A stretch of DNA of 11,006 bases from Chloroflexota bacterium (GTDB taxonomy: Bacteria; Chloroflexota; Limnocylindria; Limnocylindrales; CSP1-4). Under the pieces are notes generated by a model, which had not been told where the DNA came from, made no database searches, and was given only the letters and a program-made list of their open reading frames with translations. Positions 1-6,833 of the stretch are shown in pieces (the first letter of the stretch is position 1; each line of letters starts with the position of its first letter). The position numbers and the translations under genes are program-made. Where the stretch lies: the NCBI GenBank assembly GCA_021789355.1, contig JAJYJR010000131.1, positions 1-11,006 on the forward strand, read 5' to 3'.

Positions 1-730
1 GGGCCAGGGCAGGGTCGTTCGTGAGCACCATGCCGCCCTCGCCGGTGGTGATCTGGTGCGCGGGGTAGAAGGACAGCGTGGCCAGGTGGCCGAAGGTCCC
101 CGTCAGCCGGTCGCGGTGGCGCGAGCCCAGCGCGTCGCAGTTGTCCTCGATGAGCCACAGGTCGTGCCGCTGGACCAGCTCCATCACGGCGTCGAGGTCG
201 TACGGCACGCCGAGCGTGTGCGCCAGCATGATCGCGCGGGTGCGCGGCGTCACGGCCGCCCGAAGCTGCTCGGGGTCGGCGTTGTAGTCGCCCAGCCGGA
301 CGTCCACGAACACCGGCACCAGGCGGTTCTGCACGATCGGGGCCACGGTGCTGGGGAAGCCCGCCGCGACCGTGATGACCTCGTCGCCGGGCCTGAGGCG
401 GCGCTCGCCGAGCCTGGGAGAGGTGAGGGCGGTCAGGGCCACCAGGTTCGCCGAGGACCCCGAGTTGACGAACAGCGCGTCGGAGAGCCCGAGGTAGTCC
501 GCGACCCCGGCCTCGAACGCCTCGGTGAAGCGGCTCTCGGTCAGGTAGAAGTCGAGGCTCGAATCGACCAGGTTGCGCAGCTCCTCCTCCCCGAATACGC
601 GGCCGGCGTAACGCACGGGGTCGCGGCCCGAGTCGAACGGGGGCGGCACGTGGCGCTCGCGGTAGTACCGGCTGACGAGCTCGAGGATCTGGGCGCGAAG
701 GTCGGACGTCTTGGTCCGGGTCTCGCTCAT
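1..730 (-). CDS. rfbH: CDP-4-keto-6-deoxyglucose 3-dehydrase (E1, RfbH/DdhC type), C-terminus cut by window edge
   Basis: My translation from the ATG at 730 gives 243 residues before the window ends; the family is about 430-440 aa, so roughly the N-terminal 55% is present. It belongs to the DegT/DnrJ/EryC1/StrS aminotransferase fold. The stretch [14 protein letters not shown] (residues 220-233) carries His225 where ordinary aminotransferases have the PLP-binding lysine. This swap is the hallmark of the PMP-dependent 3-dehydrases (E1, ColD). Cys198 in EDNCDALG lies 27 residues before His225, the same spacing as the first iron-sulfur ligand and catalytic histidine of Yersinia E1 (Cys193/His220, from memory). 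That favours E1 over ColD, which has no cluster; the other three cluster cysteines would lie beyond base 1. E1 forms the C3-dehydrated intermediate that a separate reductase (E3) reduces. The ATG overlaps the rfbG stop (ATGA), and GGGAGG at 740-745 sits nine bases before it. Confidence 0.93.
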   Translation of the reverse strand, partial: MSETRTKTSDLRAQILELVSRYYRERHVPPPFDSGRDPVRYAGRVFGEEELRNLVDSSLDFYLTESRFTEAFEAGVADYLGLSDALFVNSGSSANLVALTALTSPRLGERRLRPGDEVITVAAGFPSTVAPIVQNRLVPVFVDVRLGDYNADPEQLRAAVTPRTRAIMLAHTLGVPYDLDAVMELVQRHDLWLIEDNCDALGSRHRDRLTGTFGHLATLSFYPAHQITTGEGGMVLTNDPALA

Positions 731-1851
731 CCGACCGAGCCTCCCACGGCGGCGGCCGCCCAGGGCAGCCCGGCGGTGTTCGCCGCCTCCTGGTACGCCC
801 CAAGCTGCCGGCCGACCAGGTCGCGGGCTCGGCCGGGCGAGCGGTAGTACTCGCGATACCAGGAGGCCGTCTGGCGCACCGCCGTCTGCGCGTCCCAGAC
901 CGGCGACCAGCCGAGCTGGTGCCGCGCCTTGGCGCTGTCGAGGCTCAGCCCATGGGCCTCATGGGGCTGCGGTGCGACGTCGGCCGGCGTGGTCCAGGAG
1001 CCAGAACCCCACGCCTCCACGAACCGCTCGACCACCCAGCGCACCGGCCGGTCCGCATCGTGGTCGGCAGGGCCGAAGTTCCACGCCCCTTCGTAGCGGC
1101 GGCCATCGCGCAGCATGAGGGCCGCGAGCCAGAGGTACCCGGAGAGCGGCTCGAGGACGTGCTGCCAGGGCCGGACGGCGTCGGGGTTCCGGACGACGAC
1201 GGGCTCGCCGGCCGCCAGGGCCCGCACGCAATCCGGGATGATGCGGTCGGCGGCCCAGTCGCCTCCGCCGATGACGTTGCCGGCGCGCACGGAGGCCACC
1301 GTCGCAGCCTCGGCACCGCCCGCGAAGAAGCTCTCGCGGTAGGCCGCGGTGACCAGCTCGGCGCAGCCCTTGCTGGCGCTGTATGGGTCGCGGCCGCCCA
1401 TGGCGTCGCTCTCGCGGAACGCGCGGCCGTCCTCGAAGTTCTGGTAGCACTTGTCGCTGGTGACGATGACGAGCGCGCGCACAGAAGGGCAGGCGCGCGC
1501 CGCGTCCAGCACATTGGCGGTGCCCATCACGTTGGTCTCGAAGGTCTCGTGCGGCTCGGCGTATGCCCGGCGGACGATCGCCTGTGCGGCCAGGTGGAAG
1601 ATCACGGAAGGCCGCGCGACCTGCACCTCGGCCACCAGGCGGTCGCGATCGCGGACATCGGCGACGACATGCCGCACGCGATTGCCGAGCTCGAGCGCGT
1701 CGAACAGGTTGGGCTGTGTCGGCGGTTCCAGGGCGTAGCCGGTCACGTTCGCGCCCAGGGTCCGGAGCCACTCGGAGAGCCACGCGCCCTTGAACCCGGT
1801 GTGCCCGGTGATGAAGACGCTGCGGTCGGCGTAGCTCTCAGGCAGGGTCAT
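727..1851 (-). CDS. rfbG: CDP-glucose 4,6-dehydratase
   Basis: A 374-aa extended short-chain dehydrogenase/reductase that converts CDP-glucose to CDP-4-keto-6-deoxyglucose with bound NAD, in the cytoplasm. Visible signatures are the Rossmann glycine motif GHTGFKG (residues 16-22), [12 protein letters not shown] (86-97), TSDKCYQN (131-138), and the catalytic pair Tyr157/Lys161 in [12 protein letters not shown]. The segment [18 protein letters not shown], followed by a [11 protein letters not shown] stretch, is typical of RfbG rather than of the dTDP-glucose enzyme RfbB. Length is close to the usual 355-365 aa. The ATG at 1851 is fixed by the family N-terminus and by its 4-base ATGA overlap with the rfbF stop. 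The stop likewise overlaps the rfbH start, so coupling on both sides is likely. The Shine-Dalgarno is weak, which fits coupling to rfbF translation. Confidence 0.97.
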   Translation of the reverse strand: MTLPESYADRSVFITGHTGFKGAWLSEWLRTLGANVTGYALEPPTQPNLFDALELGNRVRHVVADVRDRDRLVAEVQVARPSVIFHLAAQAIVRRAYAEPHETFETNVMGTANVLDAARACPSVRALVIVTSDKCYQNFEDGRAFRESDAMGGRDPYSASKGCAELVTAAYRESFFAGGAEAATVASVRAGNVIGGGDWAADRIIPDCVRALAAGEPVVVRNPDAVRPWQHVLEPLSGYLWLAALMLRDGRRYEGAWNFGPADHDADRPVRWVVERFVEAWGSGSWTTPADVAPQPHEAHGLSLDSAKARHQLGWSPVWDAQTAVRQTASWYREYYRSPGRARDLVGRQLGAYQEAANTAGLPWAAAAVGGSVG

Positions 1852-2681
1852 GTGCCCGTCTCAGTGCGGGTGACCGAACCACCCCTGGTCCAGACTGCCC
1901 ACGGCGCGTCGCCGGAGGCCCACAGGGACTCGAGCACGCGAACGTCGCGCAGGGCGTCCATGGGCTGCCAGAAGCCGCGATGGCGGAACGCCCGCAGCTC
2001 GCCGTCGGCCGCCAGGCTCTCGAGCGGCTCGCGTTCGAAGGGCTGGTCGTCTCCCTCGAGACGGTCCAGCACCCCCGGCTCGAGCACGAAGTAGCCGCCG
2101 TTGACCCAGGCGTTGTCGCCCACGGGCTTCTCGTGGAAGGAGCGCACGGCCGGCGCCGGGACCGGCTCCTCGTCCTGGTCCTCCTCGATCTGCAGCGCGC
2201 CGAAGCGCCCCAGCGGCTGGACGGCCGTGATGGTCGCGAGCCTGCCGTGGGCCCGGTGGAACGCGAGCAGCTTCGCGATGTCCACGTCGGCGACGCCGTC
2301 GCCGTAGGTCAGCATGAACGTGTCGTCGCGCACGTAGGGGGCGACCCGCCTGATGCGGCCGCCGGTCTGCGTGTCGGCCCCCGTGTCCACCAGCGTCACG
2401 CGCCAGGGTTCGGCGGCGTTCTGGTGGATCTCCATCGAGTTGTCGCGCATGTCGAACGTCACGTCGGACATGTGCAGGAAGTAGTTCGAGAAGTACTCCT
2501 TGATGACGTAGCCCTTGTAGCCGAGGCAAACCACGAAGTCGCTGAACCCGTAGTGGCTGTAGGACTTCATGATGTGCCAGAGGATCGGCCGCTCGCCGAT
2601 CTCCACCATGGGCTTGGGCCGGGAGGCGGTCTCTTCCGACAGCCGTGTGCCGAGTCCGCCGGCCAGGATGACGACCTTCAC
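1848..2681 (-). CDS. rfbF: Glucose-1-phosphate cytidylyltransferase
   Basis: A 277-aa nucleotidyltransferase of the left-handed parallel beta-helix-free RfbF type, making CDP-glucose from CTP and glucose-1-phosphate: the entry step to CDP-3,6-dideoxyhexoses. Motifs seen are LAGGLGTRLSEET (residues 6-18), RPKPMVEIG (21-29), which binds nucleotide, TYGDGVADVD (125-134) with metal-binding aspartates, FHEKP (182-186) and NGGYFVLEP (194-202). The frame is open far upstream, but the family starts at MKVVILAGG, so I use the GTG at 2681, which overlaps the stop of the preceding gene (GTGA). AGGAAG lies about ten bases before it. The family normally ends around the APWAVW motif (259-264); here about 13 further residues follow, a small extension whose role I cannot tell. 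It is the third gene of the operon and stops in an ATGA overlap with rfbG. Confidence 0.96.
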   Translation of the reverse strand: MKVVILAGGLGTRLSEETASRPKPMVEIGERPILWHIMKSYSHYGFSDFVVCLGYKGYVIKEYFSNYFLHMSDVTFDMRDNSMEIHQNAAEPWRVTLVDTGADTQTGGRIRRVAPYVRDDTFMLTYGDGVADVDIAKLLAFHRAHGRLATITAVQPLGRFGALQIEEDQDEEPVPAPAVRSFHEKPVGDNAWVNGGYFVLEPGVLDRLEGDDQPFEREPLESLAADGELRAFRHRGFWQPMDALRDVRVLESLWASGDAPWAVWTRGGSVTRTETGT

Positions 2682-4441
2682 GACGCGCTCGCTTCCTGAG
2701 ACGACGATCCCTGCACGATGGCCGAAGTGTATTCGCGGCCAGCAAGGGGCTTCCTCGCCGCGATGGTCCCGGGAGGCGTAGGACATCCGGACGTCGTGGA
2801 GCCGTAGAGGTACAGGGGCTCCTCGGGTCCGAAGAACAGGTACTGCCGGTAGGCCGAGCGGTCCTCGCGCAGGAGCGTGAACCCGGCCGGCTGCAGCGGG
2901 CTGTTCGAGACGACGGCGCAGGGGCGATGCGTCAGCAGCGCGTCGTCGTACCAGGTGAGGCCGTAGTCCGCCCAGCGCGAATTGCCGATCCCGCTTGCGT
3001 GATAGCCCACCCACTCGTACCCGGCATCGACCGTTCCGGCGTCGTAGCCCATCCCCACCGCCGCCTCCCCCGCCCGCCAGCGTGCAGCGTCGTAGGCGAA
3101 CGCATTGGCGGCGATCACGAAGGCCGACACCGCCAGCCACGCCAGGGCGGCGTGCGAGAACGCGTGGCGCCGACCGAGCCGGATGGGCCGCGCGGGTCCC
3201 CGCAGCAGGAGGATCGCGGCCGGCGCCACCATGGGGTAGAGGTACCGGTCTTGCGGGTACGTCATCGCGGTGACGACGGCAAGTTCCACCGCGTACGCGA
3301 CGAGAAACAGGAAGAGGGCGCCGTCGCGGCTCCGAACGAGTCGAATCGCCCGCGCCACGGCGGTTGACAACGAGGTGATCCGGGCAAGGTTGCGCTGGCC
3401 CCACCTGAGGACCAGCGCCGCGAGAAGGATTGCCGAAAACAGGGCTACTTGCTCGGAAAGCCCCCAAGCGAGCCGGCCAATGACCGGGACGCGCGTTCCG
3501 CTCAGGAGTGCGTCGCCCACGAGCCCCTCCGACATCCAGAGTTGCCCGACAAGCGGCTCGATGGGCGGGGCAAACGCCAGGCAGACAAGCGCCGCGCCTG
3601 CGATGACCTGCTGGGAGTGCAGCGTGGGCATACGTCGTCCCAGGCCGAGCAGGATCGCAGGCAGAAGGACGGCTGCGAGGGTTGCGAAGGCCTGCCCATC
3701 GTGGGCCAGCCACAAGAGCTGCGGTGCCAGGGGTATCTCGGAGCCTGATAACGAACGGGCCACCAGGATGACGCACGCCACGGCAACGGCGAAGACGCCC
3801 GACACGACGGCGAGCCACACTCGCTCCTGCGGGCGGCTCCGTGCCCAGGCGACGACCAGGATCGCGGCCGGCGCCGCGATGGCGAATTCCCGGATGGTCA
3901 CAGCCAGGAGACCGACCCCGAGAGACGCGACCAGGGTCGCTCGTCGGCCCTCACCTTGCAGCCACCGGGTTCCCACGAGCAGGCACAGCGTGATGAGGGC
4001 GAAGGTCGGGACGTCGGTCATGAACGTCGCCGCTTCGCGGGCAAAGCCCGGGAAGGCCTCCACGGAGAGAACCACCATCGCCGCCGAGCCGAACCCGACA
4101 AACCGTCGGGCCAGCAGGTACGTGGATGCGAGGCCAGTCCCCGCCATGATCAACCCGAACGCAGTGAACGCCCAGGTATTGCCGCGGGATAGCCACAGCA
4201 GCGGCTGTACGAGCACCAACTGCCCGATGGATGCCGCAGTGTGCGCCGGCATGGCAATCGCGCCGGTGCGGAAGAGGCTATCGGCGCCCCGGATGTAGAC
4301 CCAGTCGTCAGTGCTGGGAATCCCGATCGCGCCGGCTGCGGCCGACAGCAGGAGGGGGACGCCAACGCCTGCCACGACCAGGGTTGCCAGAGCAGCCGCG
4401 TCCCGGCGACCGATGCGTCCAGGCACGGCGATCGGCGTCAC
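2678..4441 (-). CDS. Polytopic GT-C family glycosyltransferase (GT39/ArnT-like)
   Basis: A 587-aa membrane protein with about a dozen hydrophobic segments spread over residues 15-450 and a soluble C-terminal tail of about 135 residues. After the first membrane segment, the external loop has STDDWVYIRGADSLFRTG, with Asp45/Asp46 at the place where GT-C enzymes keep their catalytic acid. FMTDVPTFA (140-148) and PQDRYLYPMVAPAAILL (396-412) resemble conserved PMT/ArnT-type motifs. Such enzymes move a sugar from a polyprenyl-phosphate carrier to an acceptor on the outer face of the membrane; donor and acceptor cannot be read here. The frame is open to 4783, but that extension lies inside the upstream gene. 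The GTG at 4441 overlaps that gene's stop (GTGA), has AGGG just before it, and leaves a sensible N-terminus ahead of the first membrane segment. Being coupled to rfbFGH suggests a shared glycan product. I cannot name the exact family. Confidence 0.84.
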   Translation of the reverse strand: MTPIAVPGRIGRRDAAALATLVVAGVGVPLLLSAAAGAIGIPSTDDWVYIRGADSLFRTGAIAMPAHTAASIGQLVLVQPLLWLSRGNTWAFTAFGLIMAGTGLASTYLLARRFVGFGSAAMVVLSVEAFPGFAREAATFMTDVPTFALITLCLLVGTRWLQGEGRRATLVASLGVGLLAVTIREFAIAAPAAILVVAWARSRPQERVWLAVVSGVFAVAVACVILVARSLSGSEIPLAPQLLWLAHDGQAFATLAAVLLPAILLGLGRRMPTLHSQQVIAGAALVCLAFAPPIEPLVGQLWMSEGLVGDALLSGTRVPVIGRLAWGLSEQVALFSAILLAALVLRWGQRNLARITSLSTAVARAIRLVRSRDGALFLFLVAYAVELAVVTAMTYPQDRYLYPMVAPAAILLLRGPARPIRLGRRHAFSHAALAWLAVSAFVIAANAFAYDAARWRAGEAAVGMGYDAGTVDAGYEWVGYHASGIGNSRWADYGLTWYDDALLTHRPCAVVSNSPLQPAGFTLLREDRSAYRQYLFFGPEEPLYLYGSTTSGCPTPPGTIAARKPLAGREYTSAIVQGSSSQEASAS

Positions 4442-6489
4442 GGCACCCTGAGCAACTCGAAGCTGCCACTCGTGGCGATCGGCACCGCCGCGGGCACCAG
4501 GGTGTTCGGATGCAGCGCGTCGGCGTAGATGTAGTCGATGCCGTGATCCTTCAGGAAGGCTGCGACGGCTGCCGACGACGGGTGGGCCGTCGCGTTCGGA
4601 TACAGGACGTGCTGCGGAGCCCGAGCGAAGGCAGCGTTCGGTGTCTGCGCCGACCGCTGCGCGCCACTCAGCGCACCGAAGACGTCTGCCTCGAAACACA
4701 TCGGCACGATGCCCCGCCCGGTGTGTGCGTCGATCGCGAGCAGGTTCGGAGTCGCGAATGAGACTTCGCCGAAAGGACGGCACGCGTACGCAAGCTCGGC
4801 GCCTGCCGGGAGAGCCTTGATGGCCGCCAGAATCTCCAGAGGAACCCCCGATTGCGTATCCGGCCCATTGCCCTGCAACCCGATGATGCCAATCCCAACC
4901 CCGAGCTCCATCTGCGCGACGCAGAACATCAGCACCGCGGCGCCGAGGCGCGCATGTCCGATCCTGCGTAGCCGCATCCAGATCGACCAGACGGCAATGG
5001 CTGCTACCGGCGTCGCGAAGATCGCGATGCCTCCGAGGAAGAAGTAGAACATGTTGAAGTCACCGAGCCGCGCGCCCCATGCGACAGCGCCAGCGACCAG
5101 GAGCATCATCGTGCCAAGGTAGATGTCGGCACGGGCCGGCTCTTCCTTCCGTGCAGCCAACCAGGCGACGGGGATTGCGAAGAATGCCCCTGCACCGAGG
5201 GTTGTGACGGCTATCGAACCGCTCCACGCAGTGTTGAACGGCGACACGGTTGTTGACGACGCGCCGCCCAGGCCATGACCTGTGATCAAGCCCCAGCTCA
5301 CGGTTGCCAGTAGAACGAGCGCTGTTGCGGCGACAGTGCGTCGCCAGATCGGCGGTACGTACGGCAAGCGGCGCATCGCGATCCCTGACTGAGCGATTCG
5401 GATGGTCCAGACGCTGCCCACACCGACGAGACCCAGCAGCGCGATCACGACGTGGGCGGGCAGGATGAACGCGGCGGCGCTGCCGGCGAAGCCCCCGAGC
5501 GCCCAGGAGGGCCCGCGCGTGCCCAGCACCGCGAGGCCGTACAGCGCGAGCAGGGCCGCCACCGCTGCCAGACCGTAGTTGATGATCCCATGGATCATCC
5601 CGACCAGCAGTGAACTGAAGAAGGGGCCCGGTATCAGCGAGATAGGCGCAAGAAACAGGCACGCGAGGAACCCGAACAGGTAGGCTCGCGGCGTAGTTGA
5701 TCCGGTCATGCGGCGCACGAGCGTGCCGGTCAGAGCGGCCGCGGCAAGCAAGAGCGCAGGAAGCACGACGATGTAGCGGGCGGCGAGCGGTGCCGTCCCG
5801 AAGGTCGTGATGACCGCCGCCGCGAGCCACAGCTCGCCCCAGTGGTACCACGTCTGCGCCGGCAGCCCCGGCAGGTCGGTGAACCCGGAAGGCGACGTTG
5901 TCGTCTCGGTTCCGGTTGCGGCGAGGTCTCTTCCGAGGATCGCGTAGAACGCCGCGTCTCTGAACTGGAGGGGCTGCACACCGTCCCGTGGGCTCAGCGC
6001 CATCGTTGACGCATTGAGCAACGCAACCGCGACGACGAACACAGCGCCGGCCAGGACCGTCACGATCATGGAACGGCGACCGTGTGACTGCGTGGGGATG
6101 GCCTCGCCGGCGACTGGCGCCGAAGCACCGGCGACTGGCGCCGAAGCACCGGCGACTGGCGCATCGCCAGTTGCGCGGCGTCGTGCCCGACCTGCCACGG
6201 CCAGTGCCAGGGCGATGGCGAAGCCAACCGCCACCGGGGTGAACGAGCTTCGCCCGCCGGACCAGACGGCTGCCCACCAGGCGGCCAGCACCATGAGCCC
6301 GGCTGAAAGGCCGACGCCAAGGGTCTCACCCGCGGGCGCGTCGGAGCGAAGCAGACCAACCGTGCGGGCGACCCAGGTGCCGAGGAGCAGGCAGACACCG
6401 CCGAGCAGCAATGCCAAGCCGATGGAGAACCAGACCTCGGGATCGGCCAGCGTGATGGCAAGTTCAGCCGCGAGCGACTGCAGCCACAT
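4438..6489 (-). CDS. Polytopic membrane protein of unknown function, GT-C-like
   Basis: A 683-aa protein with roughly 12-13 hydrophobic segments between residues 17 and 540 and a soluble C-terminal domain of about 140 residues. I do not recognise the family with certainty. The stretch FRDAAFYAILGRDLAATG (176-193), after a membrane segment at 140-160, resembles the first external loop of GT-C glycosyltransferases, with Asp178 as a possible catalytic acid. TWYHWGELWLA (213-223) follows. The tail (KDHGIDYIYADALHP, 647-661) resembles tails of large GT-C proteins. Residues 108-129 form an Ala-Pro-Val repeat beside the basic stretch RARRRATGD, so probably in a cytoplasmic loop. The ATG at 6489 is preceded by GGGGAGGA nine bases upstream; an adjoining GTG at 6492 or the GTG at 6528 are alternatives. 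It leads the operon and overlaps the next gene by GTGA. A glycosyltransferase or glycan-handling membrane protein is an inference. Confidence 0.78.
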   Translation of the reverse strand: MWLQSLAAELAITLADPEVWFSIGLALLLGGVCLLLGTWVARTVGLLRSDAPAGETLGVGLSAGLMVLAAWWAAVWSGGRSSFTPVAVGFAIALALAVAGRARRRATGDAPVAGASAPVAGASAPVAGEAIPTQSHGRRSMIVTVLAGAVFVVAVALLNASTMALSPRDGVQPLQFRDAAFYAILGRDLAATGTETTTSPSGFTDLPGLPAQTWYHWGELWLAAAVITTFGTAPLAARYIVVLPALLLAAAALTGTLVRRMTGSTTPRAYLFGFLACLFLAPISLIPGPFFSSLLVGMIHGIINYGLAAVAALLALYGLAVLGTRGPSWALGGFAGSAAAFILPAHVVIALLGLVGVGSVWTIRIAQSGIAMRRLPYVPPIWRRTVAATALVLLATVSWGLITGHGLGGASSTTVSPFNTAWSGSIAVTTLGAGAFFAIPVAWLAARKEEPARADIYLGTMMLLVAGAVAWGARLGDFNMFYFFLGGIAIFATPVAAIAVWSIWMRLRRIGHARLGAAVLMFCVAQMELGVGIGIIGLQGNGPDTQSGVPLEILAAIKALPAGAELAYACRPFGEVSFATPNLLAIDAHTGRGIVPMCFEADVFGALSGAQRSAQTPNAAFARAPQHVLYPNATAHPSSAAVAAFLKDHGIDYIYADALHPNTLVPAAVPIATSGSFELLRVP
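6107..6162. repeat. 21-bp in-frame tandem repeat (about 2.6 copies)
   Basis: The motif CGACTGGCGC recurs at 6111, 6132 and 6153, a period of exactly 21 bases, and the copies between are identical over CGAAGCACCGG. It lies within the 683-aa membrane-protein gene and encodes repeated ASAPVAG (about residues 108-129). A multiple of three keeps the frame, so copy number could vary without breaking the gene. Confidence 0.9.
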
Positions 6490-6590
6490 CACGGGTGGTC
6501 CTCCCCAGGCTTCTGACCCTCGGGGCACGATCCCCGGTTGCCTCTCGGATCTGCCAGGAACGCTCCGGCGGCCGGCCTCTTCGTTCGCAT
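6489..6590 (-). CDS. Possible 33-aa leader peptide upstream of the minus-strand operon
   Basis: An ATG at 6590 opens 33 codons whose TGA stop shares its last base with the ATG of the following 683-aa gene (TGATG at 6487-6491). That junction resembles the overlaps linking all other genes of this operon. The ATG begins seven bases after a TATATA box on the same strand (6598-6603), a spacing that would suit a leaderless transcript. The peptide is basic and Gly/Pro-rich, with no membrane segment or recognisable domain; it carries an SCPEGQKPGEDHP tail. In GC-rich DNA a 33-codon open frame is easily found by chance, so this is only a candidate. Confidence 0.25.
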   Translation of the reverse strand: MRTKRPAAGAFLADPRGNRGSCPEGQKPGEDHP

Positions 6591-6597
6591 GGGTGTG

Positions 6598-6603
6598 TAT
6601 ATA
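6598..6603 (-). promoter_or_regulatory. Candidate -10 element for the minus-strand operon
   Basis: On the minus strand this reads TATATA inside GATATATAC, one of the few AT-rich islands in the intergenic region. It stands about 110 bases before the start of the 683-aa gene. I see no good -35 hexamer 16-18 bases upstream; G-rich repeats lie there instead. A promoter is likely somewhere in this region since the genes diverge, but this exact box is tentative. Confidence 0.33.
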
Positions 6604-6623
6604 TCAGTTGTTCCGCTCGCCGT

Positions 6624-6650
6624 GCGGGGGTAGCGGGGGTAACGGGGGAA
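6624..6650 (+). repeat. Three 9-bp G-rich direct repeats
   Basis: GCGGGGGTA occurs twice in a row (6624-6632, 6633-6641) and is followed by ACGGGGGAA (6642-6650). The three G5 runs are four bases apart, and a GGG follows at 6657-6659, so four G-tracts of at least three lie within 34 bases. This meets the basic pattern for a G-quadruplex, with loops of four, four and eight. It could instead be a set of binding sites spaced at 9 bp. It lies just upstream of the candidate -10 of the minus operon. Confidence 0.6.
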
Positions 6651-6818
6651 TCTACTGGGACCGCCCGCTGCGTTCACCAGACGGCGGAGCGCCGTTCCGG
6701 CAACGACACCAGCAGTGGGCCGACATGAGCGACCCGCGGGATCAACAGCGAGGGATAATGCGTCTAGACCCGGACCGGGCGCACGTGGGCCGGCCTCCGC
6801 GGGCCCAACGGTTCAGGC

Positions 6819-6823
6819 GGAGG
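6819..6823 (+). promoter_or_regulatory. Ribosome binding site deciding a TTG start
   Basis: GGAGG lies ten bases before the TTG at 6834 and thirteen before the GTG at 6837, favouring the TTG or GTG over the later GTG at 6858. The latter has its own AGGGG at 6845-6849 with eight-base spacing, so the start is not settled. Confidence 0.45.
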
Positions 6824-6833
6824 CAGTGCGGTA

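Larger units (their letters stand above)
6490..6833. other. Divergent intergenic region
   Basis: About 340 bases separate the start of the leftward operon from the rightward genes, so it should hold both promoters. Seen here are the possible leader peptide (6489-6590), the TATATA box on the minus strand (6598-6603), the G-rich triple repeat (6624-6650), and on the plus strand a GATAAT hexamer (6754-6759) that could be a -10 element for the 6834 gene, without a convincing -35. No tRNA, terminator or convincing additional gene was found in the remaining sequence. Confidence 0.75.

Noticed and set aside
919..2094. Long open frame on the plus strand across rfbG and rfbF
   Set aside because: Its protein is rich in Arg, Gly, His and Ala without any domain, and it lies antisense to two genes with complete catalytic motifs; in GC-rich DNA such shadow frames are expected.
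2682..3818. Upstream extension of RfbF to 656 residues
   Set aside because: The added part is an out-of-frame reading of the upstream GT-C gene; RfbF family members begin at the MKVVILAGG motif at the GTG at 2681.
4442..4783. Upstream extension of the 587-aa GT-C protein to 701 residues
   Set aside because: The extension is Arg-rich and lies within the coding region of the 683-aa gene; the GTG at 4441 forms the same overlap type as the other junctions.
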